64,000 bases of DNA from Magnolia sinica. Its lineage: Eukaryota; Streptophyta; Magnoliopsida; Magnoliales; Magnoliaceae. Of the stretch, positions 44,625 to 55,179 are shown piece after piece. Position numbers and translations under genes: made by a program. The notes below the pieces were generated by a model that was given only the letters and a program-made list of their open reading frames with translations, did not search any database and was not told where the DNA came from. Every line of letters begins with the position of its first letter. Position 1 is the stretch's first letter. The stretch covers positions 74,582,177 to 74,646,176 of the forward strand of contig NC_080582.1 in NCBI RefSeq assembly GCF_029962835.1, written 5' to 3'.

Positions 44625-47252
44625 ATAGTCACAATTAAATGAGTCACCAGACCAATTGATACAGGACCAAAACTGAACGATATGGGGCTGAGACCGTTGA
44701 GTCGGGGTGAATCTTTCTAGTTTTGGTCCCCAGACAAGTCACACTCTGAAATGACTATCTGTTTGCATATTCCTCGACGGTTTGCTTGTTATCGATGATT
44801 GTTGTTCCAAGCTTAACAGTGCATTCTCCATGGACAAAGATTTAGTTCATGCATCATTTGCAATTCACCAATTTATCAATGAAACTCACCTTGAGGACTG
44901 CTACTTCCAAAAGTGTGCAAGATCTGAGCCAATCATCAGGTGGGCCCCATGGCAAATGTCCCTAGCCCAAAAACCAGTGTTGTTCACTCACCCTGCAAGG
45001 CCACACATGTATGTTGGATGTTGATCATTAGTTAACAATTTCTCAACCACCCATTTTTAGTCTGCGTGATGAGTGGATAAGCCTGATTTTTGGGCTATAG
45101 GGCATGTCCAGCGTGGGGTCCATCTGATGAACAGGTCAACAGTTCTCCACACATGTGCCCAGTTGGTGTGTGTGGGGCACTTGTCTTGGGCATTTGGAGA
45201 TGCACACGAGGAGAATTCCAAGACTTGTGTCTGTTAAACAAAGATGGTGTCTTCTAAGTTCGGAAGAATTCTAGACATCTAATCTGAAAAACTTTTTACA
45301 GGTTGGTAGGTATGAAAACCCAGAGGAGTGTCCGTTCTTCCCTGATGATTTACCGTCCCCATTGGCTCCTCTCGACCACGCACAGGTAACTTTCCGCTGC
45401 ATTCAGCTAAAACTTTCCCCACGCCCCCCTATCCGAATCTCATTAGGTGCGAGTCCATCACAGGTGTTGTATCCTAAAGCTGCATCTATCAACATAAATA
45501 AGACCATATGGAATATGTACATCAACGAGCTGCTGCCGCTATTCACGGCCGAGGGTGATGACGGCAACTATGCGTCAACGGCAACGTGTGATCTCGCATG
45601 TTTGCAGGTAAGGATCGGTTGAATTCATCTTAGGGGCAGTGCTGATTATATGTGCTAGTTACACAAATGAGACGATTTTGGTATTTGCAGGCTATCTCTA
45701 GAAGGATTCATTATGGAATGTATGTTGCCGAAATCAAATTCAGAGACTGCCCGCAGGAGTATGAGCCTGCTGTCCGTGCTCAGGTCTGCACTTCTTTTCT
45801 AGTTTGTGTTTTTTGAAGTAAAATGAAAAGTTTGAAATTCAGTCTCGACTCCTATATTAGCTTTTCACCATTTGGAAAATGGGGGTTGCTCTTCACACGT
45901 GCACATGCAGAGCTGTGCAGCAGTCCAGACTGTCCAAGTTGCTGACCCAACTGTACATAGAGCATAATTGAAAATTTGCGCTGAGAAGATAATATTAACC
46001 ATCTGACTTTTCCCTTCAAATTTGGATCACTCACGATTGTTGTTGAATGATCCATTTGTTACTCACTAATTGTATGGTTAGGATTGCTTGATCAGTGTGA
46101 ATTTTAGATGTATGCTTCATTCATTGGATTACGTATATGCTCCATCCACAATGGGACTCCAGAATTTGGATGGTCTGGATAGCTGCACCTAAGCACCACT
46201 TGTGAGAATGATGAGTTGTCACCATTTTTAAATGGTGCAAAATAAAATGCTATCTGACCCTTGGAAGATGGTATGGATGTTGATAAACAACTGGTTAGAT
46301 GGTTTTTATTTCTACATTAAGCGGTCTTCTATGCTCTGTGTTGGTTCTTTTTTATGTGGAATGATCAGGAAGTATGGTGCAAATGAATTGTATTGGACAC
46401 CTTGAGAATCCGATCATTGGTCTGAACTGTCCATCTGGTAACTCTAACCATCCAATGGCTGGCCATTTTGCCATCTCTTTTCAAGTAATGAATTTGTTTT
46501 TAAGAACATCACATCAAACTGTTTAACGGGGCTCATCGGATGGATGGTCCAGGTTGATGATTGGACGTTTTTTTTTTTCAATGATATTTTTTGGCCTGTT
46601 GGTTGGATGGTTAGGATTATCCAGTCAGTGTATTTTGCCATCTCTTTTCAAGTAATGAATTTGTTTTTAAGAACATCACATCAAACTCTTTAACAGGGCT
46701 CATCGGATGGATGGTCCAGGTTGATGATTGGACGTTGTTTTGTTTTCTTTTTCAATGATATTTTTTGGGCTGTTGGTTGGGTGGTTAGGATTATCCAGTC
46801 AGTGTATTTTGGCAATGAATACGCAAAGATTGGGACAGTGAATCAATGGTCCATAAAGTTGATTGAACTGTCAATGAATCTCATACAACTGGTGTGCCCC
46901 ACATAACAATTCACATGAACTGCACTGGTTCATTGCCATTCCAACTTCTCTGCAATAAAGCAATTTTATGTTTGGAGCCGATCATGACCATCCACCTCTT
47001 TTGCTCTCTTATTTATTTCAGAACAGGGATGCTCTGATGAAAATGTTGACATTTGAGAAGGTGGAAGAAATGGTGAAGAGAAGGGTGGAGAAGAAGGCGA
47101 AGGTGTTTGGGCAGGAAGTGAGCCTCGATGACAAAGCCGATAAGGCCAAGTGCAAGATCGAACCATCGGTGGTGGCCCGCCTATATGATCAATGGATGAT
47201 GCCATTCACGAAGCTTGTTGAGGTTGACTACCTTCTTCGGCGTCTCGATTGA
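40654..47252 (+). CDS. CM2: Chorismate mutase, cytosolic type
   Basis: Converts chorismate to prephenate, the committed step toward phenylalanine and tyrosine. Five coding exons join in phase 0 with GT-AG borders: 40654-40890, 45302-45385, 45464-45607, 45691-45783 and 47022-47252. They give 262 uninterrupted residues, close to Arabidopsis CM2 (265). Family signatures are ESIRECLIRQEDTIVFNLIE (residues 21-40), VGRYENPEE (80-88), NINKTIWNMYINELLP, GDDGNYASTATCDLACLQ, and SRRIHYGMYVAEIKF with the Arg160/Lys171 pair expected to bind substrate. The C-terminus FTKLVEVDYLLRRLD holds the conserved Thr249 and Glu253. Only ~16 residues precede the conserved domain, so no plastid transit peptide is seen. 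This points to the cytosolic isoform, which in Arabidopsis is not feedback-regulated. The 4.4-kb intron 1 and 1.2-kb intron 4 carry repeats. It is convergent with the glycosylase gene. Confidence 0.95.
41253..41990. repeat. Four tandem ~190-bp units in chorismate mutase intron 1
   Basis: Units start near 41253, 41446, 41629 and 41820. Each repeats CAGTGATTAG, a TCAGTGTCA/CATGTGTTGCC motif, CCCACATGTAAAGATAGTCC and TTTGATGGGCCA, then a TTGATCGCAC/TTTTAGG tail. They are diverged by point changes and short indels. Minus-strand open frames across them are by-products. Confidence 0.85.
41991..44590. other. Intron 1 interior, no gene seen
   Basis: A ~70-base phrase is repeated at 42483 and 42622 (AATATTCT-ATAGA, then GATACCTATA). 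A short (AAT)n tract is at 43157-43200 and a T-run near 44040. Longest open frames (such as 43420-43773) have no recognisable family. Confidence 0.5.
44591..44620. repeat. (CA)n microsatellite
   Basis: About fourteen CA units in intron 1. Confidence 0.95.
44915..45165. mobile_element. Foldback-like element F4 in intron 1
   Basis: The arms AGCCAATCATCAGGTGGGCC and GGTCCATCTGATGAACAGG are inverted with eroded surroundings. The fragments at 38570-38910 are related. Confidence 0.45.
45852..46245. mobile_element. Foldback element F2, copy 3, in intron 4
   Basis: It begins TTTTCACCATTTGGAAAATGG and ends GTCACCATTTTTAAATGGTGC. Internal AATTTGGATGGTCTGGATAG and ACTGTCCAAGTTG resemble the other copies. 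It lies ~65 bases after exon 4. Confidence 0.7.
46465..46805. repeat. Recent tandem duplication in intron 4
   Basis: 46465-46631 and 46632-46805 are nearly identical (ATTTTGCCATCTCTTTTCAA through GGATTATCCAGTCAGTGT). They differ by a few substitutions and a longer T/G tract in the second unit. Confidence 0.9.
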
Positions 47253-47759
47253 AAATCCATCCCCCCTTTCTTGGGATGATGGATTTGGACAGCTATATTG
47301 CTTTGGTGGAGTCCACCACGCATGTGTGAATTGCATTATAGTTTAGTGGAAATGTGTTGTAACTAGAGATCTTTCAGTAGTATAAATGAGTGGTTGATTC
47401 AATTCAATAGGTTGGTCCAACCAATAGGCTTCTAAAAAGAAGAAAACAACAATTTGCACCTGTTTGAAGTTGGTCCAAATGTTCTGTGGCTAGGACTTTC
47501 CTGTCTTAGGTATTTTCTGTCTGTAGAGTGTGTGGACCATCCATGTTGCAGCCCATCTCTGAGTGTAATTTTGTTGTATGAAACCATGGTTGGGAAACCC
47601 AAAATTCGACTCAGCTTGAAAAGCAGTGGAGTTGGGCAAACTTTGTAGTATTTAATATCTAATCTTGTGGATCTGAGTCTAAATGTCTAATGAAGTCCAA
47701 GTTGAGTCAACCAGTCAACTAAGTCTTTATCAAGCCTTGACCTGAGTGATGACCAAACT

Positions 47760-47796
<37 letters not shown>

Positions 47797-48304
47797 CTAT
47801 TTCCCCCGATGAAGTATGATTGAGTCCAGTTGAGTCAGAATTTTTAGGTTTTCAAAAAGTAAGGATGAACATATTCTGGGTTTTCAAACATAAGTATTTG
47901 GGTGATCTGGGTTTCATCCCAATTCAATTGTGGATGGAAATCAGTAGTTTCTACACAGCAACCTGGATGTGCAAATAACAATTTGAATGAAAATGGATGA
48001 TATTATGAAATGTAGCAAGTACAGTATATTCATCTAATCTTTGCGCAAGGGATTCCTCATTGAAGATGAGGTATGGCACAACGTGTTACAGGCAAGGTTT
48101 TAGGTATTGTCTTGCCCGTAAGCGATACCAGTGTGTTGGTATCACCCCATAAATGTACTAGTATAGCCTGATACAGCTTATCAACTGATATAGGCCTGAA
48201 ACAACCTAATATAGTGGCAATATGGGCTATCTCAGCAGTGAAAGATGTACACTGAAGTGACGAGTGAAACTGACTCTCCTTCAGTCGATTGATGCACTGT
48301 TGAT
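47253..48304. other. 3' flank of chorismate mutase
   Basis: 47253 to about 47430 is the likely 3' UTR; no canonical AATAAA is seen. Beyond it are an uninterrupted T-run (47764-47791) and AT-rich sequence without a recognised gene. Confidence 0.45.
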
Positions 48305-48332
48305 TGAATTGTGGTCCTAGCCGAACGAACAT

Positions 48333-48334
<2 letters not shown>

Positions 48335-48382
<48 letters not shown>
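48335..48382. repeat. (CT)n microsatellite
   Basis: About 23 CT units, followed by GGTTGATCCACC. The 48.4-48.9 kb stretch after it holds scattered GGGGCCCAC phrases but no complete element. Confidence 0.95.
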
Positions 48383-48383
<1 letters not shown>

Positions 48384-48884
48384 GGTTGATCCACCAATGG
48401 AATCCAATTTGGCCCAAAACCTCCAAGTTCAATTTGTGGGGCCCACTTGATTGGATCAGCCTGATTTTGCAGTCATCCTGCCATCCTGGTGGAGCACATA
48501 CCTGTTGAGCATCGCATGCACACACCATATTGGGGCCCACACCACGTTTGGAGCTTTTGGATGGTTGTCCATGGCTCCCTACGGTGCAGCCCATCGGATC
48601 TACCTATTAGACAGGTTGGACGTTCGGATTTTCAAACCAAGGAGACGTGTGAGTTCCATGGGTCCGAATCACCAAATAACAACCCTACATGTGAGGAATC
48701 GGGGCACTCGTCATTTGGTGGGAGACAAGTGACTAAGCATTTAAATAGTGGTTCCAAAGCTGAGTCACCTGGGGCCCAAAACCGTTACCACTAGCCCCCA
48801 CTCGTCTGTTTCAGGGCCCGTAGCTGGGGAAACGGATTGCGTTAAACAACCTGTTACACACTTTGCCGTGTAACTCTACTCGAA

Positions 48885-49470
48885 ACTATGCAGGGTCTAC
48901 AGTGCAGTGGAGATCCCCAACACAGGTGGGGCTCACCACAAGAAAGTGAAGATTGAATGCTTTTTACACGTTTTGGTTCAGGCTTGATATTTGTGGTTTC
49001 CCTTCATCAATTCATCCCGATGGGAAATCACCTTTAATGGATGGTGGATCGGATGGCATATACATATTACAGCAGGCACCTTATGAATGAATCACAAGGG
49101 GGCATATACACATTACTGCAGGCCTCAGTAACATTCAATTGGTGGGAGTTCAATCCTCACGGTTTATTGTAGTGTGGCCCACCTGAGTTCTGGACCTGTC
49201 TCATTTTCTGAAACATCCTCACATGAGCAAGAGAAACTGATGGGTGTGGATGTCACACGGAGTTTTGCGGTAATAAGTCACCCGCAACTGGCATCCCCAA
49301 AACTAGTACTACATCCTCACTGTTTTCTTCTTTTTTTCTTTTCTTTTTTTTTGTTTTTTGTTTGTGGCGTGGCGCACCTGACTTTTGAATCTGCCTCACT
49401 TTTGGGATCACATCCTCACATGAGCTGGAGAAACTGACAAGACGAGTGCATGACCATAGAGTTGCTTGTT
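48885..49470. mobile_element. Foldback element F1 remnant, copy 12
   Basis: Core phrases survive in the usual order (CCACAAGAAAGTGAAGATTG, GGCTTGATATTTGTGGTTTC, GTGGCCCACCTGAGTTCTGG, repeated again near 49375). The arms are eroded and the right part is duplicated, so the boundaries are approximate. Confidence 0.45.
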
Positions 49471-50382
49471 TAATAGAAAGCAGCCGAATCGATTCCCTTG
49501 CAGACACCACACATACCAAAGCAAAGTAGTTGCTCTAACGTCATGTGTCCCAAGTGATCACTGATACAGACCGTTCAAATCCCGAGATCCAATGTATGGC
49601 ACATTCACATCGAATGGGATCACCGACCCAGACCACGACTGTGGGCAAGATCCCAAGACTCGAAAACTAGAAGTGCCCATATCATATCATCCCAAGCTCT
49701 TTAGCATTTCTCCCCTCCACAATCACCAGCAAAAAGAATGGCATTTACGTATGGATATGATTCTATGAAGCCAGAATTTCTGAGCTTCCATTGCATCCTA
49801 CCTTTCAAGCTCGGGAGTGCTGGGGGTGAATCAGGGCCATCCATCTACCAGTGCAACACATACCTATGTCAGCCATGAAATGACAGTAGATAAGGATCTT
49901 GGGCTGTCCGCATTGGGACAGGTCCCAAAATTGTCCTATTGGTGTGATTTCTAAAAATGTGGGATGTCCACATTAGGACCACTTGCTGAATGGTCCCGAT
50001 TCAACATCTACACTAGCAATCACGGTAGCTAACCTTCTTACCCTCGTTGCTGCTTGTAGCTAGCCTTCTTACCCTCATTGCTGCTGGCTGGCTCCGACTC
50101 ACCTGAAAAATGGACAGTAGATGCAATGCATGGCAGAGACCGAGGCGGCCCACCCACCCACGTGAATGATATGGCGCATTCACACAGTTGTTTCTCTTCA
50201 TAATCTACAAACAAAGATGCATAAAATTCATAATCATTTTATACACAAACCACCACCGCCTTCCGCAATCCCATATGAAAGAGTAGTCAGCCTGCCTGTA
50301 CTGCCTGCCCGTGAAATCGTATACATGGATGATATGAGCCATCCCGCTGCCTGCCAGGCTTCCTCATCCTCACTTGCAACAG
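49471..50382. other. Intergenic tail of the glycosylase gene
   Basis: A 32-base phrase (AGCTA-CCTTCTTACCCTC-TTGCTGCT) is tandemly doubled at 50028-50086. The left end of the glycosylase 3' UTR is not defined. No other gene is seen. Confidence 0.4.
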
Positions 50383-53300
50383 TCACTGTGAGATATTCAA
50401 CTCATGGACAGCACTTGCCAATTCCAAACCCACAGCGTTCTCCTCTTTCTTCTCCTCTACCTTAGCTTTGCTCTTGTCCTCTTCGTTACATTCCGATCCG
50501 ACGATGCACTCCTGGAATCTGTAGCAACCGATGAGATGGTCGTTGGTTATTCCTGCGGCTTGCATGAAAGAATAGATCACCGTGGGGCCCACACACCGGA
50601 AACCCCTCCTCACTAGGTCTTTGCTTATCACATCCGCTTTAGGAGTCTTCACAGGAACCTGCCGAGGGTACCTGAAGCAGCTGACGATCGGCTTGTGGTT
50701 CACAAAGCTCCAGCAGTAGTTTTCAAAAGATCCAAACTCATCTACAATCTGCAGAGAGCCATGCATAAGACAATGCAGAGAGAGAGGGGGAGAGAGAGAG
50801 AGGTAATATGACTAGCACATGAGCGAGAGATGTAATAGGACTAAAACATGAGAAATTTGGGGTTCCTGATGTGCCACTCCATAAAACATGAGAGAGAGAG
50901 AAACACGAGAAATTTGGGTCCTGCTGCATTAGGAGAAGCATACATCTTGAATGGGTAACATAACATGATTTGTTTTGTTCCAGACAGTTGATCTGCTGGG
51001 GCGCACCATCAAAATTGGAATTACGTAAAAAAATCCTCATTGGAAGATCCCATGCAATTTTACCTAAATTGCCAAACCCTACATTTCTGCTCTGAATTGC
51101 GATTGGTTATTTAGGGTCCGTTTGGATACCACCAAATAAGCAACTTTTTCTACTTACAGCAGTAGATAAGCAACTTATTTGGGATAAGTTTGGTTTATGA
51201 TCAATTATAAGTAATCACTTCAGTTTAAGAAGTAGAAACCAAGATAAGTTACTTGAGGCATAAGTAGCTTATCTTAAGTGACTTACGATCCAAACACCCC
51301 CTTTATGGTCCAAACCACTATTTTCACTGACCCAATTATGGTTCTGCTCTTACTGTTAATTAAGTGGTGATGCAAAATTTATATTTATAGGTACTTTGAT
51401 TTAGGCAATAGCATGTACACAATATAATGGTAAGCATGTGAGATCCATCAGAATAACATTCATCATTTCATAAATATATTACAATGTATATTCATGCATA
51501 ATACTACATCGCATATACTAAAATGTATGCATTGGAGTGACCTACATGATCCTATCCCTACCAGCATATTGGAGGAAGTAATGTACTACATACCTGTCCC
51601 CATAACACAAACCAGAGCAACATGCGACCGAGGTGTGTGTGTGTGTGTGTGTGTGTGTGTTCAAGAGAGTTGTGGTCTTTGAGATCTTATGTGACATTAA
51701 ATGAGATTTCCAACATAGGGGTATTCATGGAATTTTGAAAATCTGCATGCTTATAAACCGATTGCTTGGATTTATCCACCTACACAAGCAACTAAGATTT
51801 TACCTGCTCTTTTTTGTGAGCCAGGCGGCATGCACCCACATCTAGAATCTTTTCATCCATTTTTTTCTCCCCACTTCGAAAATCTTTCCCAATTTGCCTC
51901 TTTTCCTCCACGTGTTGCAATACCACTTCCCCTTTTTTTTTTGTAACATTGACAATATTATTAATAAAAGGCCAAAGCCAACATTTACAAATATACAAAA
52001 CAAAAGAGATTTACAGCTCATGCCAGCATTCCGTAAAATGAACAATGACTTTTGATGCTGACACCGATTCCATTACATGGGATTTAGTCCTACTAAACAC
52101 CTCTATAACCTGCCTCTCAATTTCTAAAACATCACTCATTCCTTTAAAGCCATGGGACCCATATACCCGCTAACAAGCTTAACCACCATATTTTCCTCCC
52201 AATTTTCCTTAATACCCCTGCCATGCCATATCAAAAAGAAACTCTCAATGGATTCCGGTGACACCCATGCTACCCCAAACAGCTTGAAAAAAGTGTCCCA
52301 TATAGTTTTTGCAAACGGACAATGTATGAAAACATGATTCACTGATTTCTCATGTCAGAGGCATAACAAACATACATTCGAAAGGATCATCTTTCTCTTA
52401 CAAAGATTATCTATTGTAAGCACCTTTTTCCTCCCCCACTAGCCAAGTGAGCGCCACAAAACCTTTGGAAGAGCAACATAAAACCAAATGAACGCTGTCA
52501 GACAAACCCCACCACTGCTATCATTCCCACTTAGCCACATACAAAAAGATTTCACTGAAAACTTGGCAGACTTGTCGTAACGATTTCATCGATTCAGATT
52601 CTGAAATTACCGGAGATACCTTAGATAACAACTCAATCAGCCCAATAAATTATTCAATCTGTCCCCTAGATTCCTTCTACACTACGGAGCCCACACAATT
52701 TCCACTCCTTGAATGGAGAAGCAACTAGCCACCCTCAAGTCTGCCACAGGCCCTCAACTGAGATCCCCGCTAAACATTGGAAAAATTCCACTCAATTTGA
52801 CTCCACACCCATATATCCTCCCAAATTTTAATATTCTTACCATCTCTCAGACAGAAGCCAACCCCTTCCCAGACTCCTTGTTTTATTGACAACATAGATT
52901 CCCATATATATATATATATGTGGGAAAAGGTACTATGCGCTCGACCTCACGATAAGCTCCCATGAGGTCGAGCTGTGTGGGCCCCACCGTGATGCGTGTC
53001 GACCATCAACACCGTGCATTTGATGGGTCCCCTCTAAATTATGGGATATCCCAAAAATCAGCCGTATACGGAACTCAGGTGGGCCATACCATCTAAAATC
53101 ATGTGAAGAAATCATTAAAACATATAAAAGCACTTGGTGGGGCCCACCTGAAATTTGAATGCTGCTGAAACTTGGTCTGAACCATCATCCAAGTGGGACA
53201 CACATAATGGATGGGCTAGATTTGCAAACCACATCTCGGTGGGTCCAAAAAATGATTATGAATGTTTTAATGGTGCACGGCCCCTCCCCACTTCTGTATG

Positions 53301-55179
53301 TGGTGTGGCCCACACAAGTCACGGATTGACTTGATTTTTGAGACCTAGGCCCACGATGGAATGGTGCATCTGACTGATGGGGTAGATGTTTGAAACGCAT
53401 CACGGTGGGGCCCACACAGCTCGACCTCATGGGACGGACTCGTGAGGTCGAGCGCATAGTACATTTTCCCTACACACACACACACACACACACACAAAGA
53501 TGACGACTTAAGCCACCACCCCCTCTCTTCCACCCCATATTTCCTTCCTATCACCTCCCTTCATTGGGAACCCACTTCTACTCCAAACCTCCAAACCCAT
53601 TTCCCCAATAGATCTATATTCATATCCTCTAAATTCGATCTCTCTGTCCCCTAGATTCCTTCCACATTGCGGAGCCCACACAATTTCCTCTCCTTGAATG
53701 GAGAAGCAACTAGCCACCCTCAAGTCCGCCTCAACTAAGATCCCCGCTAAGAATGGTAAATTTTCACTCAATTTTTGACTCCTCACCCATATATCTTCCC
53801 AAATTTTAATATTCTTACCATTACCATCTCTCAGACGTAAGCCAACGGCTTACATACCTCATCCCACATCATGAGATGAAATTTTTGTCTTCCACTCCCT
53901 TCCACAAGAAATCCTGCCTTAATTTTTCCAATTTAATTCACTACCGACTTTGGGCACTTGAACAAAGACATAATAAACCAGGAGATTAGACATTGCCATC
54001 TTGATCAAGGTTATTCTCCCACCCAAAAATAAGTGCTGAGTTTTCCATTGAGATAACTTTCTCTCAAACCTCTCAATCACTGTCCAATAGATGTTTTGCC
54101 GGTCTTCCAATGCATAACAGGAGACCAAGATATGAAGTAGGAAAGGATCCTTCCCTACACCCAAATATGCTTGCATAATCCCCCACCTCCTCCTTAGGGA
54201 TACTCATCCCCAAAATCTCATTCTTACTGATATCAATCTCAAGCCCCGATGCTGCCTCAAACCAAACTATTATTGACCAAAGGTTTCCCACCTTTACATC
54301 ATCTGCCTCAGAAAATAGCAATGTACCATCAACATACTGCAAGTGGGTAATGTGAAACTTCCCCTAGTTTTATTAACCGTCTATTCATAAGACATTGATT
54401 GAGTGGTTAGGATCTTCAAATTTAGAAGATTTCTGGGGACAAGCACCATCCACAGTGGGTCCCACAACATTCTGGATCCACAAACCATGGGCCCCACTTG
54501 TATGACTGGGTGTGCATCAGGGAACCATACAAGTCCCAATGCATCTGGACCCTATAAAAACCTCAACCTAGAAGCCATCAGTGGCACCATGATGAATGAA
54601 AATATCAGCAAGAAAAGGCAACGAATGGAAAAAGAAAGCGTGAATATACCTTGGATATCTGCCGTGCATTTTCAATGACCGCACGCAGCTTTGGCTCCGA
54701 TAATAGGGAGCTGGCAGTGCTTCCAGGTGCTACGATCTTCTTCTCATTCAATTTAGCAGCATTAGCAGGGTCAAAATCTGCAAAAACCTCCCTGTACAAA
54801 GAAGAGTCAGGACTCAGGAGAGAATGCTGGAAATAGCTGATTGACATTTTCATTAGTTTTTTTTCCGTCTTATTTCTTTTTGGAAAAGCAACACAACCAT
54901 TGTCATTAGGGCTTTGATCAATGACTGAGAACAATACCTGAATATGTGCCTTTTGCTGAGAATGGCTGGCCATGTAAGTTCAGCCAATGCACCTGATAGC
55001 ACAAGCAACTCAAAGAGTTTCCTGCATTTTGTTGAAAATATCTGTCAAGCTGGAGCCTCTCATGATTTATTTTTTTAACTTTTAGAACGAAAAGAATGTG
55101 GAGAAGGTCGGGATTGCATACTTGTCGTCGTGGACTGGAACTCCCCATTCTTCATCATGAAAGGCAGCGTAACATGGGT
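50383..55179 (-). CDS. TAG: DNA-3-methyladenine glycosylase I family, 5' exon(s) not found
   Basis: Excises 3-methyladenine-type alkylated bases in base-excision repair. Four minus-strand exons join with GT-AG borders and one continuous frame: 55179-55122, 55021-54938, 54791-54650 and 50748-50383 (stop TGA). The first visible exon begins inside a codon (1 base owed by an upstream exon) with DPCYAAFHDEEWGVPVHDD. Next come LFELLVLSGALAELTWPAIL, REVFADFDPANAAKLNEKK, IVDEFGSFENYCWSFVNHKP, and SKDLVRRGFRCVGPTVIYSF ending in AAGITNDHLIGC. The His of FHDEEWG and the His/Cys of HLIGC match the zinc ligands of bacterial Tag. The expected N-terminal piece with the Cys-x-Trp zinc-ligand motif was not found up to 64 kb. 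It may lie beyond the window or be lost. The 3.9-kb last intron holds a LINE and foldback elements. Confidence 0.9.
51114..51300. mobile_element. Foldback element F3, copy 1
   Basis: The ends GGGTCCGTTTGGATACC and GATCCAAACACCCC are inverted, and inner TAAGCAACTTATTT / AAGTAGCTTATCTT motifs pair. The length of ~187 bases is typical of a MITE. It lies in the glycosylase's last intron. Confidence 0.75.
51633..51660. repeat. (GT)n microsatellite
   Basis: About fourteen GT units in the glycosylase intron. Confidence 0.95.
52655..52875 (-). repeat. Doubled LINE segment, left copy
   Basis: It matches 53640-53850 base for base over most of its length (CTGTCCCCTAGATTCCTTC, GGAGCCCACACAATTTCC, TGGAGAAGCAACTAGCCACC, CCCAAATTTTAATATTC). 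It contains a short extra piece (GCCACAGGCCC) not in the right copy. Confidence 0.85.
52917..53476. mobile_element. Foldback element F1, copy 13, long perfect-type arms
   Basis: The left arm GGGAAAAGGTACTATGCGCTCGACC continues through TGAGGTCGAGCTGTGTGGGC to CCCACCGTGATGCGT. The right arm is its near-exact complement, giving about 85 paired bases at each end. Each arm also contains its own small hairpin (GCTCGACCTCA / TGAGGTCGAGC). It sits inside the LINE. Confidence 0.85.
53474..53497. repeat. (AC)n microsatellite
   Basis: About twelve AC units at the right edge of the foldback element. An AT tract lies at its left edge (52900-52918). Confidence 0.9.
53640..53850 (-). repeat. Doubled LINE segment, right copy
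   Basis: Partner of 52655-52875. It has small indels, including an extra ATTACC unit near 53820. Confidence 0.85.

Larger units (their letters stand above)
51939..54345 (-). mobile_element. L1-type LINE, truncated and dead
   Basis: Read leftward from 54345, the RT palm appears as LQYVDGTLLFSEADDVK, where the catalytic YADD has become YVDG. RT continues with SKNEILGMSIPKEEVGDYAS, SYLGLLLCIGRPAKH and WTVIERFERKLSQWK. Near 52340-52140 the reverse-transcriptase zinc-binding domain reads SVNHVFIHCPFAKTIWDTFF. The A tail is the T-run at 51938-51948. An F1 foldback element interrupts it (52917-53476) and a LINE segment is doubled on both sides of that. It lies in the glycosylase's last intron, in the same direction. 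Confidence 0.85.

Noticed and set aside
40654..47252. Plastid isoform of chorismate mutase
   Set aside because: Only ~16 residues precede the conserved domain and no transit-peptide-like stretch is visible in frame upstream.
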